In this document: positions 61,327 through 63,090 of the stretch, piece by piece | Position numbering within the stretch: position 1 is the stretch's first letter | Layout of the letters: every line of letters starts with the position of its first letter | NCBI GenBank assembly: GCA_049671745.1 | Contig: JBATVL010000037.1 | Span: 1 to 63,090 of the forward strand | Direction: 5' to 3' | Origin: SNAP01 sp049671745 | GTDB lineage: Bacteria; Bacteroidota; Bacteroidia; Bacteroidales; Marinifilaceae | Length of the DNA stretch: 63,090 nucleotides | Translations under genes and position numbers: made by a program | The notes under the pieces: model-generated | What the model saw: only the letters and a program-made list of their open reading frames with translations | The model's database searches: none | Told to the model about the DNA's origin: nothing

Positions 61327-63042
61327 ATGAGAAAAATGTTTAAAATTCTTGCTTCAGTTATGGTGGCAGTGGTTGTAATGACTTCTTGTTCTCCTCTAAG
61401 TAAAATGCAAAAAGAAGCTGCAAATATTCGCTACAAAGTGACTCCAGAGATTCTTGAAGTTAAAGCGGGTAATGTAGATGTGAAAATAGAGGTTAATTTC
61501 CCTCCTAAGTATTTTAATAAAGCTGTAATTGTTGATGCAACTCCAGTATTGAAATATAATGGTGGTGAAAAAGCTTTACCAATGAAGACTCTTCAAGGTG
61601 AAGACGTTCAGGAGAATAACACTGTTATTCCTTATGAATCAGGTAAGTCGATTACTTATGAAGCTTCAGTACCTTATGAAGTTGCTATGCGTATTTCTCA
61701 ATTAGAAATGAGAATTTCAGTTCGTAAAGGTGATAAAGCAGTTGATTGTGATCCAATTAAAATTGCTGATGGTGTTATTTCTACTGCTACTCTGGTTCAG
61801 AATACTCCTTCAGTTGCTTTAGGTGTTGATAATTTCCAAAGAATTATAAGAGAATCTAAAAAAGCTGATATTCATTATTTAATTAACAGTTCAAATGTAA
61901 GCTGGAAAGAATTAAGAGCTAATGATGTTAAAGCTTTAGCAAAATTTATAAAAGCTGCTAATAAAAACGAAAAACAAGAACTTAAAAGTCTTGAGATTAA
62001 GGCTTATGCTTCTCCAGATGGTAAAGAGGATTTGAATGAGAAATTAGCTAACAAAAGAGAGGCTTCTTCTAAGAAGATTCTTAAAAAACAAGTTGGTAGA
62101 GTTGCTGAATTCAAATCAGAAGATTTTATTAAGTCATTAGTTACTGCTGAAGATTGGGATGGTTTCAAAAAACTTATGGAAGAGTCAAACATACAAGATA
62201 AAGAATTAATCTTACGTGTCCTTTCTATGTACAATGATCCAGAAGTAAGAGAGAGAGAAATTAAAAATATTTCTGCTGCATTCTCTTCTATCGCTGAAGA
62301 AATTTTTCCTAAGTTGAGAAGATCTCAATTAATAATGAACGTTGATAATATTGGTTTCTCTGATGAAGAACTTCTTTCAATGATAAAATCAGAGCCTGCT
62401 AAATTGAATAATGATGAAGTTTTATATTCTGCTACATTATTTTCTTCAGCTGCTGATAAATTATATGTTTATGAAACTGCAATGAAGCAATTTCCTAATG
62501 ACTGGAGAGGTTTTAATGATGCTGGTATGATTAAATTTAATATGTCTAATATTGAAGAAGCAAATGCTTTATTTAATAAGGCTGATGGACTTTCTGCTAA
62601 TAAAAACATTGTTAAAAACAATTTAGCTGCTATCGCTCTTTATAAAGGTGATGTTGCTAAAGCTGAAGTATTATTAGGTGCAGCTGTTGGTGCAGGTCAA
62701 GAAGTTGACTTCAATAACGGTATAGTTGCTCTTAAAAAAGGAAAATATACTGATGCTGTTAAGTATCTTGCTAACTGTAAATGTGTAAACTCTGCACTTG
62801 CTTCTATCTTAGCAGATAATAATAGTGAAGCTCTTAAGAAACTTAATGCAAACCAATCAGGTTTAGCTGTTGTTGATTACTTAAAAGCTATTGTAGGTGC
62901 TAGAACTAATAACTCTAAATTAGTTTTTTCAAGTCTTAAAGCTGCTATTGCTAAAGATGCTAAATTAAAAGTAGCTGCTAGTACTGATTTAGAATTTGCT
63001 AAATTCTTTATTAATACAGATTTCAAGGCTATAGTAAAGTAA
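61327..63042 (+). CDS. Lipoprotein with OmpA-like segment and helical (TPR-like) repeats
   Basis: This 571-residue protein starts with a lipoprotein signal; MVAVVVMTSC puts the lipidated cysteine at 21. The N-terminal half is beta-rich (about 30-170). A segment near 210-255 (KSLEIKAYASPDGKEDLNEKLANKREASSKKIL) resembles the OmpA-type peptidoglycan-binding domain with its 'hTDxxGxxxxNxxLSxxRAxxV' motif, here as YASPDG and NEKLANKRE. The C-terminal part (about 360-560) is helical with TPR-like pairs (DAGMIKFNMSNIEEANALFNKAD). It probably sits on the inner face of the outer membrane. The precise role is unknown. A hairpin begins just before the window ends. Confidence 0.8.
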   Translation: MRKMFKILASVMVAVVVMTSCSPLSKMQKEAANIRYKVTPEILEVKAGNVDVKIEVNFPPKYFNKAVIVDATPVLKYNGGEKALPMKTLQGEDVQENNTVIPYESGKSITYEASVPYEVAMRISQLEMRISVRKGDKAVDCDPIKIADGVISTATLVQNTPSVALGVDNFQRIIRESKKADIHYLINSSNVSWKELRANDVKALAKFIKAANKNEKQELKSLEIKAYASPDGKEDLNEKLANKREASSKKILKKQVGRVAEFKSEDFIKSLVTAEDWDGFKKLMEESNIQDKELILRVLSMYNDPEVREREIKNISAAFSSIAEEIFPKLRRSQLIMNVDNIGFSDEELLSMIKSEPAKLNNDEVLYSATLFSSAADKLYVYETAMKQFPNDWRGFNDAGMIKFNMSNIEEANALFNKADGLSANKNIVKNNLAAIALYKGDVAKAEVLLGAAVGAGQEVDFNNGIVALKKGKYTDAVKYLANCKCVNSALASILADNNSEALKKLNANQSGLAVVDYLKAIVGARTNNSKLVFSSLKAAIAKDAKLKVAASTDLEFAKFFINTDFKAIVK

Positions 63043-63069
63043 TATTTTATATAAAATATCTTAAGAAGA

Positions 63070-63090
63070 AGTTGTTCCTTTGGAACAACT
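63070..63090 (+). terminator. Probable terminator of the lipoprotein gene, cut by the window end
   Basis: A perfect 9-bp stem (AGTTGTTCC/GGAACAACT) with loop TTT reaches the last base. The T-run, if any, lies outside the window. Confidence 0.6.

Overview
The window is a stretch of chromosome from a low-G+C member of the phylum Bacteroidota, most likely order Bacteroidales. The sequence is about one third G+C by eye. Many genes are preceded by the -7 element TAnnTTTG of the Bacteroidetes primary sigma factor, a few also by a TTTG about 19 bases further upstream, and Shine-Dalgarno sequences are weak. SecD and SecF are fused. Several Bacteroidales gene neighbourhoods are intact: ftsH-DUF2007-cdsA-psd, nadK-DUF6089-uppS-bamA-ompH-ompH-murI, and relA/spoT-fur-purA. 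I see no phage, insertion sequence, CRISPR array or defence island. Most of the window is core genome.

Layout. 1-3853: a truncated DUF4369-type lipoprotein, meaB, folC and rex. 3949-8206: a two-gene NtrB/NtrC-like regulatory operon behind a textbook sigma-54 promoter, divergent from an exported protein built of three related repeats. 8226-8632: a convergent gap holding two terminators with an 11-bp-phased repeat array between them. 8651-16798: a receiver/ATP-grasp fusion protein, mdh, a retropepsin-like protein, secDF and a tiny membrane protein. 16861-19352: aspA, DUF4494 and tRNA-Met. 19488-25582: a BrkB-like membrane protein, a START-like protein, an LptF/G permease, fmt, a GNAT, a glucosaminidase with LysM domains, and cdd. 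25643-30951 (minus strand): ftsH, DUF2007, cdsA, psd, panB and an RluA-type synthase, with a possible rsfS remnant in the ftsH leader. 31214-38211: birA, a small membrane protein, and two tandem paralogous TonB-dependent receptors. One receptor is behind a cobalamin riboswitch; the other follows a histidine-rich membrane protein. 38302-40405: manA, a second 11-bp-phased array and an alpha/beta hydrolase. 40445-50933: a CBS protein, the nadK-to-ompH envelope cluster, murI, relA/spoT and fur. 51152-63042: purA, valS, a zinc-ribbon/Nif3/MerR/M23 operon, alaS, and a lipoprotein with an OmpA-like segment and a repeat region.

How the genes fit together. The envelope is the main theme: BamA with two OmpH/Skp chaperones, SecDF, an LptF/G permease, UppS, MurI, CdsA and Psd, and two peptidoglycan hydrolases. 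Central metabolism (mdh, aspA, meaB, rex) fits a fumarate-respiring, succinate/propionate-forming anaerobe, which is an inference.

The most unusual items are: (1) two non-coding arrays whose sequence drifts while an 11-bp phase is kept; (2) the fusion of one degenerate and one apparently intact receiver domain to a PEP/pyruvate-type ATP-grasp domain that lacks the phosphohistidine swivel domain; (3) the duplicated TonB receptors with duplicated terminators but different upstream control; (4) the sigma-54 promoter that fixes the start of the NtrC-like gene; and (5) a possible decayed rsfS in the ftsH leader. All calls come from reading the sequence; no database search was run.
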